From contig DATGXI010000077.1 of assembly GCA_035299065.1 (NCBI GenBank), positions 1 through 64,000 on the forward strand: DNA of 64,000 nucleotides, given 5' to 3'. The notes under the pieces are model-generated. The model was not told the origin of the DNA, searched no databases, and saw only the letters and a list, made by a program, of their open reading frames with translations. Positions 32,865 through 43,282 of this stretch are shown here, one piece after another. Source of the DNA: DASPJQ01 sp035299065. Lineage in GTDB: Bacteria > Bacteroidota > Bacteroidia > Flavobacteriales_D > UBA2798. Every line of letters starts with the position of its first letter. Positions within the stretch are counted from its first letter, which is position 1. The position numbers and the translations under genes are program-made.

Positions 32865-33410
32865 AAATTACTGGTATTTAAATTGTTTGGAGGGTTTATT
32901 ACGAGCAAAGCTTTAAAAGGTTACGTTTTTTAGATTTGAGTAGTGAGATTTGCGTATTGAGATGTGAGATTGTTAATCGTTATACGCGTTAAAGTGTATT
33001 CTTCTACGAAATTAAGTTTTTATGAAATTCAGATAATAATCAATTGATTTTTAGCACCATAAAAAATATTTATTTTATAACCTTTTGTATTTCAATTTTT
33101 TGCGAGTTATCTCAGAATTTTATTCCATTGACCCCGGAGGAGTCACACCTTTTTAACTCTAAATCCTAGCAAATACCACGACCCCAGCGTGGGTTGTACA
33201 CAATGTAAAATTCCAAATTATTGCTGGTAAACTGCGCCAGGGATTGAGCAAAGTACCCCGCAGGAACGAGGAGTACTTGCGAAAGCCCGGCCCCGAAGTT
33301 GCTAATTCCTGATTATTGTTCCTGACCTTAAATGAGGGGAGGCGGCCTAAAAACAAAGCCAGTGATTTTATTTATCTGCGAAAAATCTGTGCTACATGTG
33401 GCAATAGACC
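32865..33410. other. Gene-free region, 546 nt
   Basis: I see no ORF with coding character. It holds TGAGATTTG/TGAGATGTG repeats near 32935-32970 (the reverse-complement type of the repeats before prfB), a palindromic GACCCCGGAGGAGTC near 33130, an imperfect dyad ACGACCCCAGCGTGGGTTGT at about 33178-33197, and repeat copy B at 33238-33301. The ATCTGTGC phrase near 33386 recurs as ATCTGTG before 7788. Confidence 0.6.
33238..33301. repeat. Dispersed intergenic repeat, copy B
   Basis: It matches 1040-1134 in block order: AGGGATTGAG, CCCCGCAG, CGAGGAG and GAAAGCCCGGCCCC followed by GAAG. It is in the same orientation as copy A and shorter in the middle. Both copies sit between genes, which suggests a small dispersed family. 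Confidence 0.45.
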
Positions 33411-34916
33411 TTACGATTTAATCACCTTAATAAACTCACCGCCCATAATTTTATAACGTGCACCGCCAATGCTTATTTCCTGCCCCTCGGCCATGGTGGC
33501 TATTTTTGTAATATCCTCTTCAATGGTATGTACACTGCCTCCGGTTTTCCAGGCTATTTGCAGGTAATCAGGATGTATATCACTGGTTGCTCCACACAAA
33601 ATTACATGTACTGGTTTTGTGAATTTTTTGAGGAGCGAAATGTCCTTAACGGGGGCATAATTATCGGCTATCATTATTAGGTCTTTATGCGGTTTGGCTT
33701 GTTTTACGGCTTGTATGAGTGCTTCCATGTTGTTTTCGGGGCAGTCGCCACCCGAACCTTTTGAGGCTACCATTGACATGAATTTGTCCAGTCCATCTGC
33801 ATCCATACCATCAGCATAATAAATGCCACCTGTTTCGCCTATTTTTTTGTCAGCCGTTGATTTATTGTCTCCGTCATTGAAGAACACAAATTGCATGTCT
33901 TTTTCAACTGCAAACCGCAAGGTGTACCACAGGGCGAGCTCGTTGGTATAAGGGCTCATACTGCCTGTAATATCGCATACAATTAATTTTTTTGTCCATT
34001 TGTTTCGGTTCAGCACGCGTGATACTACCCCATCAGCCCCTGTTTTGTGCTTTTTTTTGTAATCGGCAAGTTCGCGTTTATGGTATTCTTCGGCACTTAG
34101 TTTGGCAATGCGTGCAGCTTCCTCCATGCGTTTTTTTTCTTCGGCAAGGCGTTTTTCCTCGGCAGCAAGGCGTTCAGCTTCTAATTTCTTTCTTCGTAAA
34201 ATTTCTTTTGTACCCAGGTAACCCAGGCTTATGTCGGCATGGCCAGTTCCCTGTGAGTAGGCAACTTCAAAAGTGTAATAGTTCTTGTGGAATTTGAAAT
34301 TGATGCTATAGTTGTCACCTTTTGGGAGGTAAACAGTTGTTTTGCCTGCACTGTTGGTTGTGGCTTTAAAGGTTTTGCCACGTTTAATACCCGTTATACT
34401 TACCACTTCGCCACTAAGGGGTTTTGCGTCAAGATCCACAATGGAAATGGTTGCCGGTGTAAAGTTTTCAGGGTTAGCAGGGGCCGGCATATCAGATCCC
34501 TTTATATAAGTGGTGTCCTTAAGGCTGCTTATCACCTTGTCAACACCAGCTTTTTCGCTGTCATTCATGGCAAATTCTTTTTCTTTTGCAATGGCATCGG
34601 GCTCATAGGTAAAAGCGGTCATGGTTTGCCCTCCTTTAAACCCGGGAGTTTGTACTTCGCGTGTGCGGGTATAATTGCTTGCGGTTACCAGGCAGGTTGT
34701 ATTGCAGGGGAGGTTAAAAACGGCTTCGCCTTTTTCATTGCTAATTACCTCGTATTTTTTTGTGGTCCCCTTTATAGTAGCCGTTACGGTTTGCCCCTTG
34801 TAAAATCCGCCTTCAAAATTTTTGAGAATGATTTTAAAAGACGATTCACAGTCTTGTGCGAATGAAAAAGCATTCAAAACGCAAATGAAGCAGGCGGCAC
34901 AAATTAATCTTCTCAT
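33411..34916 (-). CDS. Secreted von Willebrand factor A-domain protein
   Basis: This 501-residue protein has a signal peptide (RRLICAACFICVLNAFSFA). Two Ig-like/carboxypeptidase-regulatory-like beta domains (about 25-100 and 150-235) are followed by a charged coiled coil rich in AEEKRLAEEKK (about 243-290) and a vWA domain from about 308. The metal-site motif is DITGSM with a later Thr/Asp pair (GGDCPENN). A possible binding or scaffolding protein on the cell surface. It has its own gene-free flanks on both sides. Confidence 0.82.
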   Translation of the reverse strand: MRRLICAACFICVLNAFSFAQDCESSFKIILKNFEGGFYKGQTVTATIKGTTKKYEVISNEKGEAVFNLPCNTTCLVTASNYTRTREVQTPGFKGGQTMTAFTYEPDAIAKEKEFAMNDSEKAGVDKVISSLKDTTYIKGSDMPAPANPENFTPATISIVDLDAKPLSGEVVSITGIKRGKTFKATTNSAGKTTVYLPKGDNYSINFKFHKNYYTFEVAYSQGTGHADISLGYLGTKEILRRKKLEAERLAAEEKRLAEEKKRMEEAARIAKLSAEEYHKRELADYKKKHKTGADGVVSRVLNRNKWTKKLIVCDITGSMSPYTNELALWYTLRFAVEKDMQFVFFNDGDNKSTADKKIGETGGIYYADGMDADGLDKFMSMVASKGSGGDCPENNMEALIQAVKQAKPHKDLIMIADNYAPVKDISLLKKFTKPVHVILCGATSDIHPDYLQIAWKTGGSVHTIEEDITKIATMAEGQEISIGGARYKIMGGEFIKVIKS

Positions 34917-35261
34917 AGCTTAATGGTTTTAGGGTTTTACACTGGAATTTGCATTATAACGGGTTTATGGGGCCGGGTTACACGGCTTTTAATGAAGTTA
35001 AGCGGTGTTTGAGCGGTGGCCAATGCGTAATTAAACGTAGTTTTGCCGGGTTTTTGGTCCTGGCGGTTTTGGGCCCGGGAGGGCAAAAACAGGTGCCCAA
35101 AAAAGATTTTTGTTAATAATTCATCGACAAAACATGTTTTTTAAACAAGGTCTGTGAAATTTAAATGCCTGCTGGGGTGCATTTTGTCGGTTTTTACCTC
35201 AAGTGAAAAACAAAATCAGGGCTTTAATAAACATTTATCTGTGAAAAAAACCAACACCCTA
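34917..35261. other. Gene-free region before the ribosomal supercluster
   Basis: This stretch holds no convincing ORF. G-rich runs (GGGGCCGGG, GGGCCCGGGAGGGC) occur in its first half and A/T-rich sequence follows toward the rpsL promoter. I see no known riboswitch or RNA gene. Confidence 0.5.
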
Positions 35262-35291
35262 TTGCACAGTTAGAAATAACCACTAAATTTG
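35262..35291 (+). promoter_or_regulatory. Promoter of the rpsL ribosomal supercluster
   Basis: TTG (35262-35264), 19 nt, then TAAATTTG (35284-35291): a textbook Bacteroidota housekeeping promoter. It leaves a leader of roughly 50 nt before rpsL, which holds two TTTGCAA copies and a small CCCC-AAAAATA-GGG dyad. Confidence 0.75.
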
Positions 35292-35350
35292 CAACCCCAA
35301 AAATAGGGATTTGCAATTTAACTAATTGATAATTAAGAAACTAAGTTTTT

Positions 35351-35755
35351 ATGCCTACTATTCAACAGTTGGTTCGTAAGGGAAGACAGCAAAAAAGCAA
35401 GCGCAGCAAGTCTGCAGCCCTTGTTTCATGCCCGCAAAAGCGCGGTGTATGCACTAAAGTGTATACCACTACACCTAAGAAACCAAATTCAGCACTTCGT
35501 AAAGTTGCCAAGGTTCGTTTGACCAACAAAACCGAGGTTATTGCATATATACCAGGTGAAGGTCACAACTTACAGGAACACTCAATAGTATTGGTACGCG
35601 GTGGCAGGGTGAAAGACCTACCAGGTGTACGTTATCATATAGTACGTGGTGCGTTGGATACTGCCGGTGTTGAAGCGCGCAGGCAAAGGCGCTCTAAGTA
35701 CGGAGCAAAGAAACCTAAAGCAGGAGCTGCTGCTGCAGCCGCTAAAAAGAAATAA
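35351..35755 (+). CDS. rpsL: 30S ribosomal protein S12
   Basis: S12 sits at the decoding centre and governs accuracy. The 134 residues include TTPKKPNSALRKVAKVRL and RGGRVKDLPGVRYH; both lysines whose change gives streptomycin resistance in other bacteria are wild type. The C-terminus has a Lys/Ala tail (AAAAAKKK) absent from E. coli. It opens the supercluster, 23 nt before rpsG. Confidence 0.98.
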   Translation: MPTIQQLVRKGRQQKSKRSKSAALVSCPQKRGVCTKVYTTTPKKPNSALRKVAKVRLTNKTEVIAYIPGEGHNLQEHSIVLVRGGRVKDLPGVRYHIVRGALDTAGVEARRQRRSKYGAKKPKAGAAAAAAKKK

Positions 35756-35778
35756 TCATTGTTAGCTAGTGAAATAAA

Positions 35779-36246
35779 ATGAGAAGAACCAAAGCTAAAA
35801 GCAAAATATTATTACCTGACCCGAAATTCGGTGATGTGGTAGTAACCAAGTTCGTAAACAACTTAATGTGGGACGGCAAAAAAAATTCGGCCTATACAAT
35901 TTTTTACGAAGCACTTGATATAGTTGAAAAACGTACCAAGGAAAGTCCGTTGGAAATATGGAAAAAAGCTGTTGAGAATGTGACCCCGGCCGTTGAGGTT
36001 CGTAGTCGCAGGGTTGGTGGTGCAACTTTCCAGATTCCTACGCCAGTTCGCGACAGCCGTAAACAATCACTTGCCATGAAATGGTTGATTCTTTACGCAC
36101 GTAAACGTAACGAGAAATCAATGGGTGAAAAATTAGCCGGAGAAATCATTGCTGCTTCAAAAGAAGAAGGTGCTGCTTTCAAAAAGAAGGAAGATGTACA
36201 CCGTATGGCTGATGCAAACAAAGCGTTCTCACATTTCCGTTTTTAA
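35779..36246 (+). CDS. rpsG: 30S ribosomal protein S7
   Basis: This 155-residue protein nucleates the 30S head and touches the E-site tRNA. Matches include DPKFGDVVVTKFVNNLM, the VEVRSRRVGGATFQIP beta-hairpin and the C-terminal HRMADANKAFSHFRF. No Shine-Dalgarno motif precedes the ATG (GTGAAATAAA), as expected in this phylum. Confidence 0.98.
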   Translation: MRRTKAKSKILLPDPKFGDVVVTKFVNNLMWDGKKNSAYTIFYEALDIVEKRTKESPLEIWKKAVENVTPAVEVRSRRVGGATFQIPTPVRDSRKQSLAMKWLILYARKRNEKSMGEKLAGEIIAASKEEGAAFKKKEDVHRMADANKAFSHFRF

Positions 36247-36273
36247 TTGATAAGAAGAACAACAACATAATAT

Positions 36274-38379
36274 ATGTCATTAGATTTAAAATATACACGT
36301 AACATTGGAATCGCAGCGCACATTGATGCGGGTAAGACTACCACTACCGAGCGTATCCTTTATTACACAGGTGTAAACCACAAAATTGGTGAGGTGCACG
36401 ATGGTGCAGCTACTATGGACTGGATGGTGCAGGAGCAGGAACGTGGTATTACCATTACATCTGCTGCAACAACTTGTTTCTGGAACTACCGCGACAATAA
36501 GTACAAGATTAACATTATTGATACCCCGGGTCACGTGGACTTTACCGTTGAGGTAAACCGCTCGCTTCGTGTATTGGATGGTCTTGTGTTTTTGTTTTCG
36601 GCTGTTGACGGTGTTGAGCCGCAATCAGAAACAAACTGGCGTTTGGCTAACAATTATAACGTTGCCCGTTTAGGTTTCGTTAATAAAATGGACCGTTCAG
36701 GTGCCGACTTCCTTATGGTTGTAAAACAGGTTAAGGAAATGTTGGGATCAAATGCTGTTCCATTGCAATTACCAATTGGTTCAGAAGACAATTTCAAAGG
36801 TGTGGTTGACTTGATCAACTTCCGTGGAATGGTTTGGAACGAAGCTGACAAAGGTATGACCTACCAGGTAATTGATATTCCTGCCGACATGATTGAGGAG
36901 GCAACTGAGTGGAGGGAAAAATTACTTGAAGCGGTTTCAGAATATGATGATAAATTGATGGAGAAGTTTTTTGACGCTCCTGAAACAATTACTGAACGCG
37001 AAGTGCTTGATGCATTGCGTAAGTCAGTGTTGGATATGAAAATAGTTCCAATGGTATGTGGTTCATCTTTCAAAAACAAAGGTGTACAAACCATGTTGGA
37101 CTTAGTAATGGAATTGTTACCAAGCCCACTTGACCGTTCAAACATTGTTGGAACAAATCCTGAAACAGGAGAAGAAACTACCCGTAAACCTGATTATAAC
37201 GATCCGTTTGCTGCGCTTGCATTTAAAATTGCAACCGATCCATTCGTAGGTCGTTTAGCATTTATTCGCGTTTACTCAGGTATGCTTACTGCAGGTTCGT
37301 ATGTACACAACATGCGTAGCGATAACAAAGAGCGTATCTCACGTATATTCCAGATGCATGCGAATAAACAAAATCCGGTTGAACAATTAGGAGCTGGTGA
37401 TATTGGTGCAGTTGTAGGATTTAAAGACATCAAAACAGGTGATACACTTTGTACAGAAGGTAAACCTATTATTCTTGAGTCAATGAATTTCCCTGAGCCG
37501 GTAATTGGTTTGGCTATTGAACCAAAGACACAGGCTGACGTAGATAAATTAGGCGTATCATTGAACAAGCTTTCTGAAGAGGATCCTACTTTCCGCGTTA
37601 AAACTGACGAAGAAACAGGCCAAACCATTATTTCAGGAATGGGTGAGCTTCACTTAGAGATTATTCTTGACCGTTTAAAACGCGAGTTTAAAGTTGAGTG
37701 TAACCAGGGTGCACCACAGGTAGCTTACAAAGAATCAATCAAAGGAAGCGTTAATCACCGTGAAACATACAAGAAACAAACAGGTGGTCGCGGTAAATTT
37801 GCCGATATATTATTTACCATTGAAGCACAACCTGACAAAACCAAATTGGGTCTTGAGTTTGTGAATGAAATCAAGGGTGGTAACGTTCCACGTGAATTTG
37901 TTCCTTCAGTTGAAAAAGGTTTCCGTGAAGCAATGAAAACGGGAGTACTTGCAGGTTATGCAATGGACTCAATGAAAGTGACATTGACAGATGGTTCTTA
38001 CCATGCGGTTGACTCGGATGCTTTCTCGTTTGAAATGGCAGCGCGTTTAGGATACCGTGAAGCTTTGCCAAAAGCAACACCAATCATTCTTGAGCCTATC
38101 ATGAAACTTGAGGTGTTGACACCTGAAGAGAACATGGGTGATGTAGTAGGTGACTTAAACCGCAGGCGTGGTCAAATGCAAGGTTTTGATGAGCGTGCAG
38201 GTGCAAAAGTTATCAGGGCATTGGTTCCGCTAAGTGAAATGTTTGGTTATGTAACACAGTTACGTACCATCACTTCAGGTCGTGCGTCTTCAACGATGGA
38301 ATTTGACCATTACGAAGAAGCTCCGCGTAACATCGCTGAAGAGGTAATTGCAAAAGTTAAAGGAAAAGTAACAGCATAA
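36274..38379 (+). CDS. fusA: Elongation factor G
   Basis: EF-G, 701 residues, drives GTP-dependent translocation. G1 is AHIDAGKTTT, G2 GITITSAATT, G3 DTPGHVDFT and G4 NKMD. The full five-domain length is present and the domain IV loop is intact. No tuf gene follows between fusA and rpsJ, which differs from the E. coli str operon but is usual in Bacteroidota. Confidence 0.98.
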   Translation: MSLDLKYTRNIGIAAHIDAGKTTTTERILYYTGVNHKIGEVHDGAATMDWMVQEQERGITITSAATTCFWNYRDNKYKINIIDTPGHVDFTVEVNRSLRVLDGLVFLFSAVDGVEPQSETNWRLANNYNVARLGFVNKMDRSGADFLMVVKQVKEMLGSNAVPLQLPIGSEDNFKGVVDLINFRGMVWNEADKGMTYQVIDIPADMIEEATEWREKLLEAVSEYDDKLMEKFFDAPETITEREVLDALRKSVLDMKIVPMVCGSSFKNKGVQTMLDLVMELLPSPLDRSNIVGTNPETGEETTRKPDYNDPFAALAFKIATDPFVGRLAFIRVYSGMLTAGSYVHNMRSDNKERISRIFQMHANKQNPVEQLGAGDIGAVVGFKDIKTGDTLCTEGKPIILESMNFPEPVIGLAIEPKTQADVDKLGVSLNKLSEEDPTFRVKTDEETGQTIISGMGELHLEIILDRLKREFKVECNQGAPQVAYKESIKGSVNHRETYKKQTGGRGKFADILFTIEAQPDKTKLGLEFVNEIKGGNVPREFVPSVEKGFREAMKTGVLAGYAMDSMKVTLTDGSYHAVDSDAFSFEMAARLGYREALPKATPIILEPIMKLEVLTPEENMGDVVGDLNRRRGQMQGFDERAGAKVIRALVPLSEMFGYVTQLRTITSGRASSTMEFDHYEEAPRNIAEEVIAKVKGKVTA

Positions 38380-38397
38380 ATAATTCATAAGAATTAA

Positions 38398-38703
38398 ATG
38401 GCACAAAAAATAAGAATAAAATTAAAGTCATACGATCACAGCCTGGTTGACAAATCAGCTGAGAAAATCGTTAAGACCGTAAAAGCAACAGGTGCGGTGG
38501 TAAGTGGTCCAATTCCATTGCCAACCAACAAGCAAATTTACACAGTGTTGCGTTCACCCCACGTTAACAAAAAAGCGCGTGAACAGTTCCAGTTAAGCTC
38601 GTATAAGCGCTTAATGGATATTTACAGTTCATCAGCTAAAACTGTTGATGCATTAATGAAACTTGAACTTCCAAGTGGTGTTGAAGTTGAGATCAAAGTT
38701 TAG
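38398..38703 (+). CDS. rpsJ: 30S ribosomal protein S10
   Basis: This 101-residue protein has IRIKLKSYDHSLVDKSAEKI at the start and the long-loop segment GPIPLPTNKQIYTVLRSPHVNKKARE. In E. coli it also joins NusB in antitermination. It heads the S10 gene order directly behind fusA (18-nt gap), so str and S10 genes are probably one transcript. Confidence 0.97.
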   Translation: MAQKIRIKLKSYDHSLVDKSAEKIVKTVKATGAVVSGPIPLPTNKQIYTVLRSPHVNKKAREQFQLSSYKRLMDIYSSSAKTVDALMKLELPSGVEVEIKV

Positions 38704-38744
38704 TTTTTAAAAAGTAAACAAGTAAATAAATAACTCCATAAAAA

Positions 38745-39362
38745 ATGGCAGGATTAATAGGTAAGAAAATAGGAATGACTAGCATCTTTAGTGCCGAGGG
38801 TAAAAACATACCATGCACGCTTGTAGAGACTGGTCCTTGTGTTGTTACACAAGTTAAAACCGTTGACAAAGACGGTTACGCTGCAGTACAGTTAGGTTTT
38901 GGCGATCGCAAAGAGAAGCACACCACTTCGGCTCTAATGGGCCACTTTAAAAAAGCGGGTGTAGCTCCAAAACGTAAGCTGGCTGAATTTCATGGTTTCG
39001 CTGACGAATTAGCTTTAGGAAATGAACTTAAAGCCGACTTCTTTGCAGAAGGCGAATTTGTTGATGTAACCGGAAGAACTATTGGAAAAGGATTCCAGGG
39101 TGTTGTAAAACGTCACGGTTTTGGTGGTGTGGGTGGTCAAACTCACGGTCAGCATAACCGCTTACGTGCTCCAGGTTCAATGGGTGCATGTTCGTTCCCA
39201 TCACGCGTTTTCAAAGGAAAACGTTTGGGTGGACGTATGGGAAATGCCCAGGTTAAAATAAAAAATTTACAGGTTGTTCGTGTATTGGCGGACAAAAACC
39301 TTTTGGTTATTAAAGGTTCGGTACCGGGTCCTAAAGGTTCAATTTTAAAAATTGAGAAGTAA
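38745..39362 (+). CDS. rplC: 50S ribosomal protein L3
   Basis: L3 (205 residues) reaches the peptidyl-transferase centre. It begins GLIGKKIGMTSIF and has the central loop GGVGGQTHGQHNRLRAPGSM that contacts 23S rRNA. The length is normal. It ends 1 nt before rplD. Confidence 0.97.
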   Translation: MAGLIGKKIGMTSIFSAEGKNIPCTLVETGPCVVTQVKTVDKDGYAAVQLGFGDRKEKHTTSALMGHFKKAGVAPKRKLAEFHGFADELALGNELKADFFAEGEFVDVTGRTIGKGFQGVVKRHGFGGVGGQTHGQHNRLRAPGSMGACSFPSRVFKGKRLGGRMGNAQVKIKNLQVVRVLADKNLLVIKGSVPGPKGSILKIEK

Positions 39363-39363
39363 C

Positions 39364-39993
39364 ATGGAAGCAGCAGTATTGAATATACAAGGTAAAGAAA
39401 CCGGTCGTAAGGTAACACTTAGCGAAGGTATCTTTGGAATTGAACCAAACGATCATGCAATATATCTTGACGTTAAACAAATTCTTGCGAACAAACGCCA
39501 GGGTACTTCTAAAATAAAGCAACGTGCTGAAGTAGCTGGTTCAACCCGCAAATTACACCGCCAAAAAGGTACAGGTGGTTCACGTAAAGGAAGTATCAAG
39601 AATCCACTTTACAAACAAGGTGGTACCATTCATGGTCCTGAGCCGCGTGACTATCACTTCAAACTAAATAAAAAAGTGAAGAAACTGGCTCGTAAGAGTG
39701 CACTTTCGCACAAGGCAAAAGGAAAAGGACTTTTGATTATTGAAGACATTAAGTTGAAAGCAAATAAAACAAAAGAATTTGCTGCAGTATTAAAGAGCTT
39801 AAAAGCTGAAGGACGTAATTCATTGGTTGTTGTTTCGGCACACAATGAGCAATTGTACTTAGCATCACGCAACATTGAAAAAACAAGCCTGATTGTTGCA
39901 AGCCAGCTTAACACGTATGATATTATGCGTGCACATAACCTGATTTTAACAGAGGGAAGTGTTGCCGAGATTGAAAAACTATTTAACAATTAA
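39364..39993 (+). CDS. rplD: 50S ribosomal protein L4
   Basis: From the ATG at 39364 (not an in-frame upstream codon at 39352 that overlaps rplC) it gives 209 residues. The tunnel-facing loop QKGTGGSRKGSIKNPLYKQ is complete. In E. coli L4 represses its own S10 operon; I see no comparable leader structure before rpsJ. Confidence 0.97.
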   Translation: MEAAVLNIQGKETGRKVTLSEGIFGIEPNDHAIYLDVKQILANKRQGTSKIKQRAEVAGSTRKLHRQKGTGGSRKGSIKNPLYKQGGTIHGPEPRDYHFKLNKKVKKLARKSALSHKAKGKGLLIIEDIKLKANKTKEFAAVLKSLKAEGRNSLVVVSAHNEQLYLASRNIEKTSLIVASQLNTYDIMRAHNLILTEGSVAEIEKLFNN

Positions 39994-39998
39994 TTGTC

Positions 39999-40295
39999 AT
40001 GGCGAACATTATTATAAAACCAATCATTTCTGAAAAAGTAACAGCGTTGACTGAGAAGAGCAACCGTTACGGATTTTGGGTGGCTCGTTCAGCCAACAAG
40101 ATTGAAATTAAAAAAGCCGTTGAAAAACATTTCAATGTAACCGTTGAAACTGTAAACACAATGGTAACCGGTGGTGGTAAGAAAAACGCGAAATATACAA
40201 ACCGCGGTGTTTCTTTAACAGCAGCACCAGTACGTAAAAAAGCCATTGTAACAGTTAAGCAAGGCGATGTAATTGATTTATTTGGTAACATTTAA
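39999..40295 (+). CDS. rplW: 50S ribosomal protein L23
   Basis: This 98-residue protein lies at the tunnel exit and docks trigger factor and SRP. Matches: IIKPIISEKVTALTEKSNRY and KAVEKHFNVTVETVNTM. It starts 5 nt after rplD. Confidence 0.97.
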   Translation: MANIIIKPIISEKVTALTEKSNRYGFWVARSANKIEIKKAVEKHFNVTVETVNTMVTGGGKKNAKYTNRGVSLTAAPVRKKAIVTVKQGDVIDLFGNI

Positions 40296-40307
40296 GAATA
40301 AGGACAA

Positions 40308-41132
<825 letters not shown>

Positions 41133-41151
41133 TTTTAAGATAAACTAAGAA

Positions 41152-41442
41152 ATGGGTCGTTCATTAAAAAAACCACCGTATGTGCACCACACGTTAATTA
41201 CACGTTCGGCAGCGCAGGTAGCTTCAGGAAAAAAGACAGTGATCAAAACCTGGTCACGTGGTTCAACCATTATTCCTGACTTTGTAGGTATAACCTTCGC
41301 AGTACACAACGGAAATAAATTTATTCCTGTTTATGTAACTGAGAACATGGTAGGTCACAAGTTGGGTGAATTTTCACCAACGCGTACATACCGTGGTCAC
41401 GCAGGAAACAACAAAAAAGATAAGGCAGTAGGTAAAAAATAG
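41152..41442 (+). CDS. rpsS: 30S ribosomal protein S19
   Basis: This 96-residue head protein is close to the A-site tRNA. It begins GRSLKKPPYVHHTL and has the family core TWSRGSTIIPDFVGITFAVHN and a basic C-terminus (NNKKDKAVGKK). Confidence 0.97.
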   Translation: MGRSLKKPPYVHHTLITRSAAQVASGKKTVIKTWSRGSTIIPDFVGITFAVHNGNKFIPVYVTENMVGHKLGEFSPTRTYRGHAGNNKKDKAVGKK

Positions 41443-41455
41443 TAGTTATTGAACC

Positions 41456-41842
41456 ATGGGAGAAAGAAAAAAATTAAAAGCAGAAAAAATCAAGGAAGAC
41501 AGGAAGAACCTGGGTCTTGCAGTATTGCGCGATCACCCAACTTCACCTCGTAAAATGAGGACACTTGCTGACTTGGTTCGTGGAATGAATGTATTGCACG
41601 CGCTTCACGTTTTGCAACACAATCCAAAGCACAGCTCAAAAAGTTTAGAAAAACTTTTGCGTTCGGCAATTGACAATTGGAGCACCAAAAACGGGAATCA
41701 AAATTCAGAGAAGCTTGTAGTAAAAACCATTATGGTTGACAGTGCTCGTGTATTGAAACGCATTCGTACAGCACCGCAAGGACGTGCGAACCGTATTCGC
41801 AAGCGCTCTAACCATGTAACAATTGTAGTTGACAACGAATAA
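41456..41842 (+). CDS. rplV: 50S ribosomal protein L22
   Basis: This 128-residue protein lines the exit tunnel. The N-terminus has about 15 extra charged residues (MGERKKLKAEKIKEDRK) compared with E. coli. The tunnel hairpin RIRTAPQGRANRIRKRSNHV is present. Confidence 0.96.
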   Translation: MGERKKLKAEKIKEDRKNLGLAVLRDHPTSPRKMRTLADLVRGMNVLHALHVLQHNPKHSSKSLEKLLRSAIDNWSTKNGNQNSEKLVVKTIMVDSARVLKRIRTAPQGRANRIRKRSNHVTIVVDNE

Positions 41843-41856
41843 TATTATAGAAAACA

Positions 41857-42621
41857 ATGGGACAAAAATGTAATCCAATTGGCAACAGGCTAGGCTTCAT
41901 CAAAGGATGGGATTCAAATTGGTATGGTGGCAGGTTTTATGCCGACAAATTAACCGAAGACGAAACCATTCGTAAATATTTGATGGCTCGTTTGCGCAAA
42001 GCAAGCATTGCTAAAATTATTATTGAGCGTACGCTTAAACTGATTACCGTTACAATCAATACCGCTCGTCCGGGTGTTATTATTGGAAAAGGTGGCCAGG
42101 AGGTTGATAAGCTTAAAGAAGAGTTGAAAAAACTTACCGGTAAAGAAATTCAAATCAACATCTACGAAATCAAACGTCCTGAATTGGATGCGCGTTTAGT
42201 GGCTGATGGTGTTGCACGCCAGATTGAGGCGCGTATTTCATACCGCAGGGCAATTAAAATGTCAATTGCATCGGCAATCCGTATGGGTGCTGAAGGAATT
42301 AAAGTAACCATTGCGGGTCGTTTAAATGGTGCCGAAATGGCGCGTACCGAGTCGTTCAAAGATGGTCGTATTCCATTACACACCTTACGTGCCGATATTG
42401 ATTATGCAAACGGTGAAGCGTTAACCACGTATGGTTTGCTTGGTATCAAAGTGTGGATTTGCAAGGGCGAGGTTTACGGTAAGCGTGATCTTTCTCCAAA
42501 CTTTGGCGCAAACAAAGCATTGGCAACTGCACAAGGTGGTGGTTCTTCTAACAAGCCAGGTGGCGACCGCAAGTTCGGGAACCGTGGTGGCGGTGGTGGA
42601 CACAATAAAAAAAGGAAGTAA
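41857..42621 (+). CDS. rpsC: 30S ribosomal protein S3
   Basis: S3 (254 residues) shapes the mRNA entry site. The KH-domain GxxG is VIIGKGGQEVDKLKEEL. A Gly/Lys/Asn-rich tail (GGSSNKPGG to GGGGGHNKKRK) of about 30 residues extends it beyond E. coli, as in other Bacteroidota. Confidence 0.97.
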   Translation: MGQKCNPIGNRLGFIKGWDSNWYGGRFYADKLTEDETIRKYLMARLRKASIAKIIIERTLKLITVTINTARPGVIIGKGGQEVDKLKEELKKLTGKEIQINIYEIKRPELDARLVADGVARQIEARISYRRAIKMSIASAIRMGAEGIKVTIAGRLNGAEMARTESFKDGRIPLHTLRADIDYANGEALTTYGLLGIKVWICKGEVYGKRDLSPNFGANKALATAQGGGSSNKPGGDRKFGNRGGGGGHNKKRK

Positions 42622-42645
42622 TAAAATTTTTAAGATAAGGTAGTC

Positions 42646-43071
42646 ATGTTACAACCAAAGAGACAGAAGTTCAGGAAAATGCACAAAGGCAAAATGAAGG
42701 GCAACGCCAAGCGCGGAGCTACCATTGCTTTTGGATCATTTGCAATAAAATCCATGGATATGACATGGGTTACATCTCGCCAGATTGAAGCGGCCCGTGT
42801 TGCGGTAACCCGTTTCATGAAACGTGAAGGAAAAGTGTGGATCCGTATTTTCCCTGACAAACCAATAACCAAAAAACCTTTAGAGGTACGTATGGGTAAA
42901 GGTAAAGGTGCACCTGAGTATTTTGTGGCAGTTGTTAAACCAGGCCGTATTTTATTCGAGGTTGATGGTGTTTCGAAAGAAACTGCTATGGAAGCAATGC
43001 GTTTAGCGGCTCAAAAATTGCCGGTACGCACAAAGTTTGTTACACGTCACGATTACGAATTAGCAAAATAA
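42646..43071 (+). CDS. rplP: 50S ribosomal protein L16
   Basis: This 141-residue protein helps place A-site tRNA. It begins MLQPKRQKFRKMHKGKMKG and has the RIFPDKPITKKPLEVRMGKG motif. The Arg known to be hydroxylated in E. coli lies in the same context. Confidence 0.97.
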   Translation: MLQPKRQKFRKMHKGKMKGNAKRGATIAFGSFAIKSMDMTWVTSRQIEAARVAVTRFMKREGKVWIRIFPDKPITKKPLEVRMGKGKGAPEYFVAVVKPGRILFEVDGVSKETAMEAMRLAAQKLPVRTKFVTRHDYELAK

Positions 43072-43080
43072 TAAGAACAG

Positions 43081-43278
43081 ATGAAAAATAGTGAAATAGC
43101 TGCTCTTTCGGTTGAGGACTTAAAAGCGAAAGCTACAGAGTTAAGCGCTAACCTTGAGAAAATGGTGTTAAACCATGCCATTACTCCGCTTGAAAATCCG
43201 CTTACATTGCGTCATACCCGCAGGGAAATTGCGCGTGTTAAGACCGAATTAAATAAAAAAATAAAATCTTCAAAATAA
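43081..43278 (+). CDS. rpmC: 50S ribosomal protein L29
   Basis: This 65-residue two-helix protein lies at the tunnel exit next to L23. The family pattern IAALSVEDLKAKATELSANL and LRHTRREIARVKTELNKK is clear. Confidence 0.95.
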   Translation: MKNSEIAALSVEDLKAKATELSANLEKMVLNHAITPLENPLTLRHTRREIARVKTELNKKIKSSK

Positions 43279-43282
43279 GCAT

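Noticed and set aside
36274..38400. tuf gene expected after fusA
   Set aside because: rpsJ follows after 18 nt; no EF-Tu sequence is present in the window.
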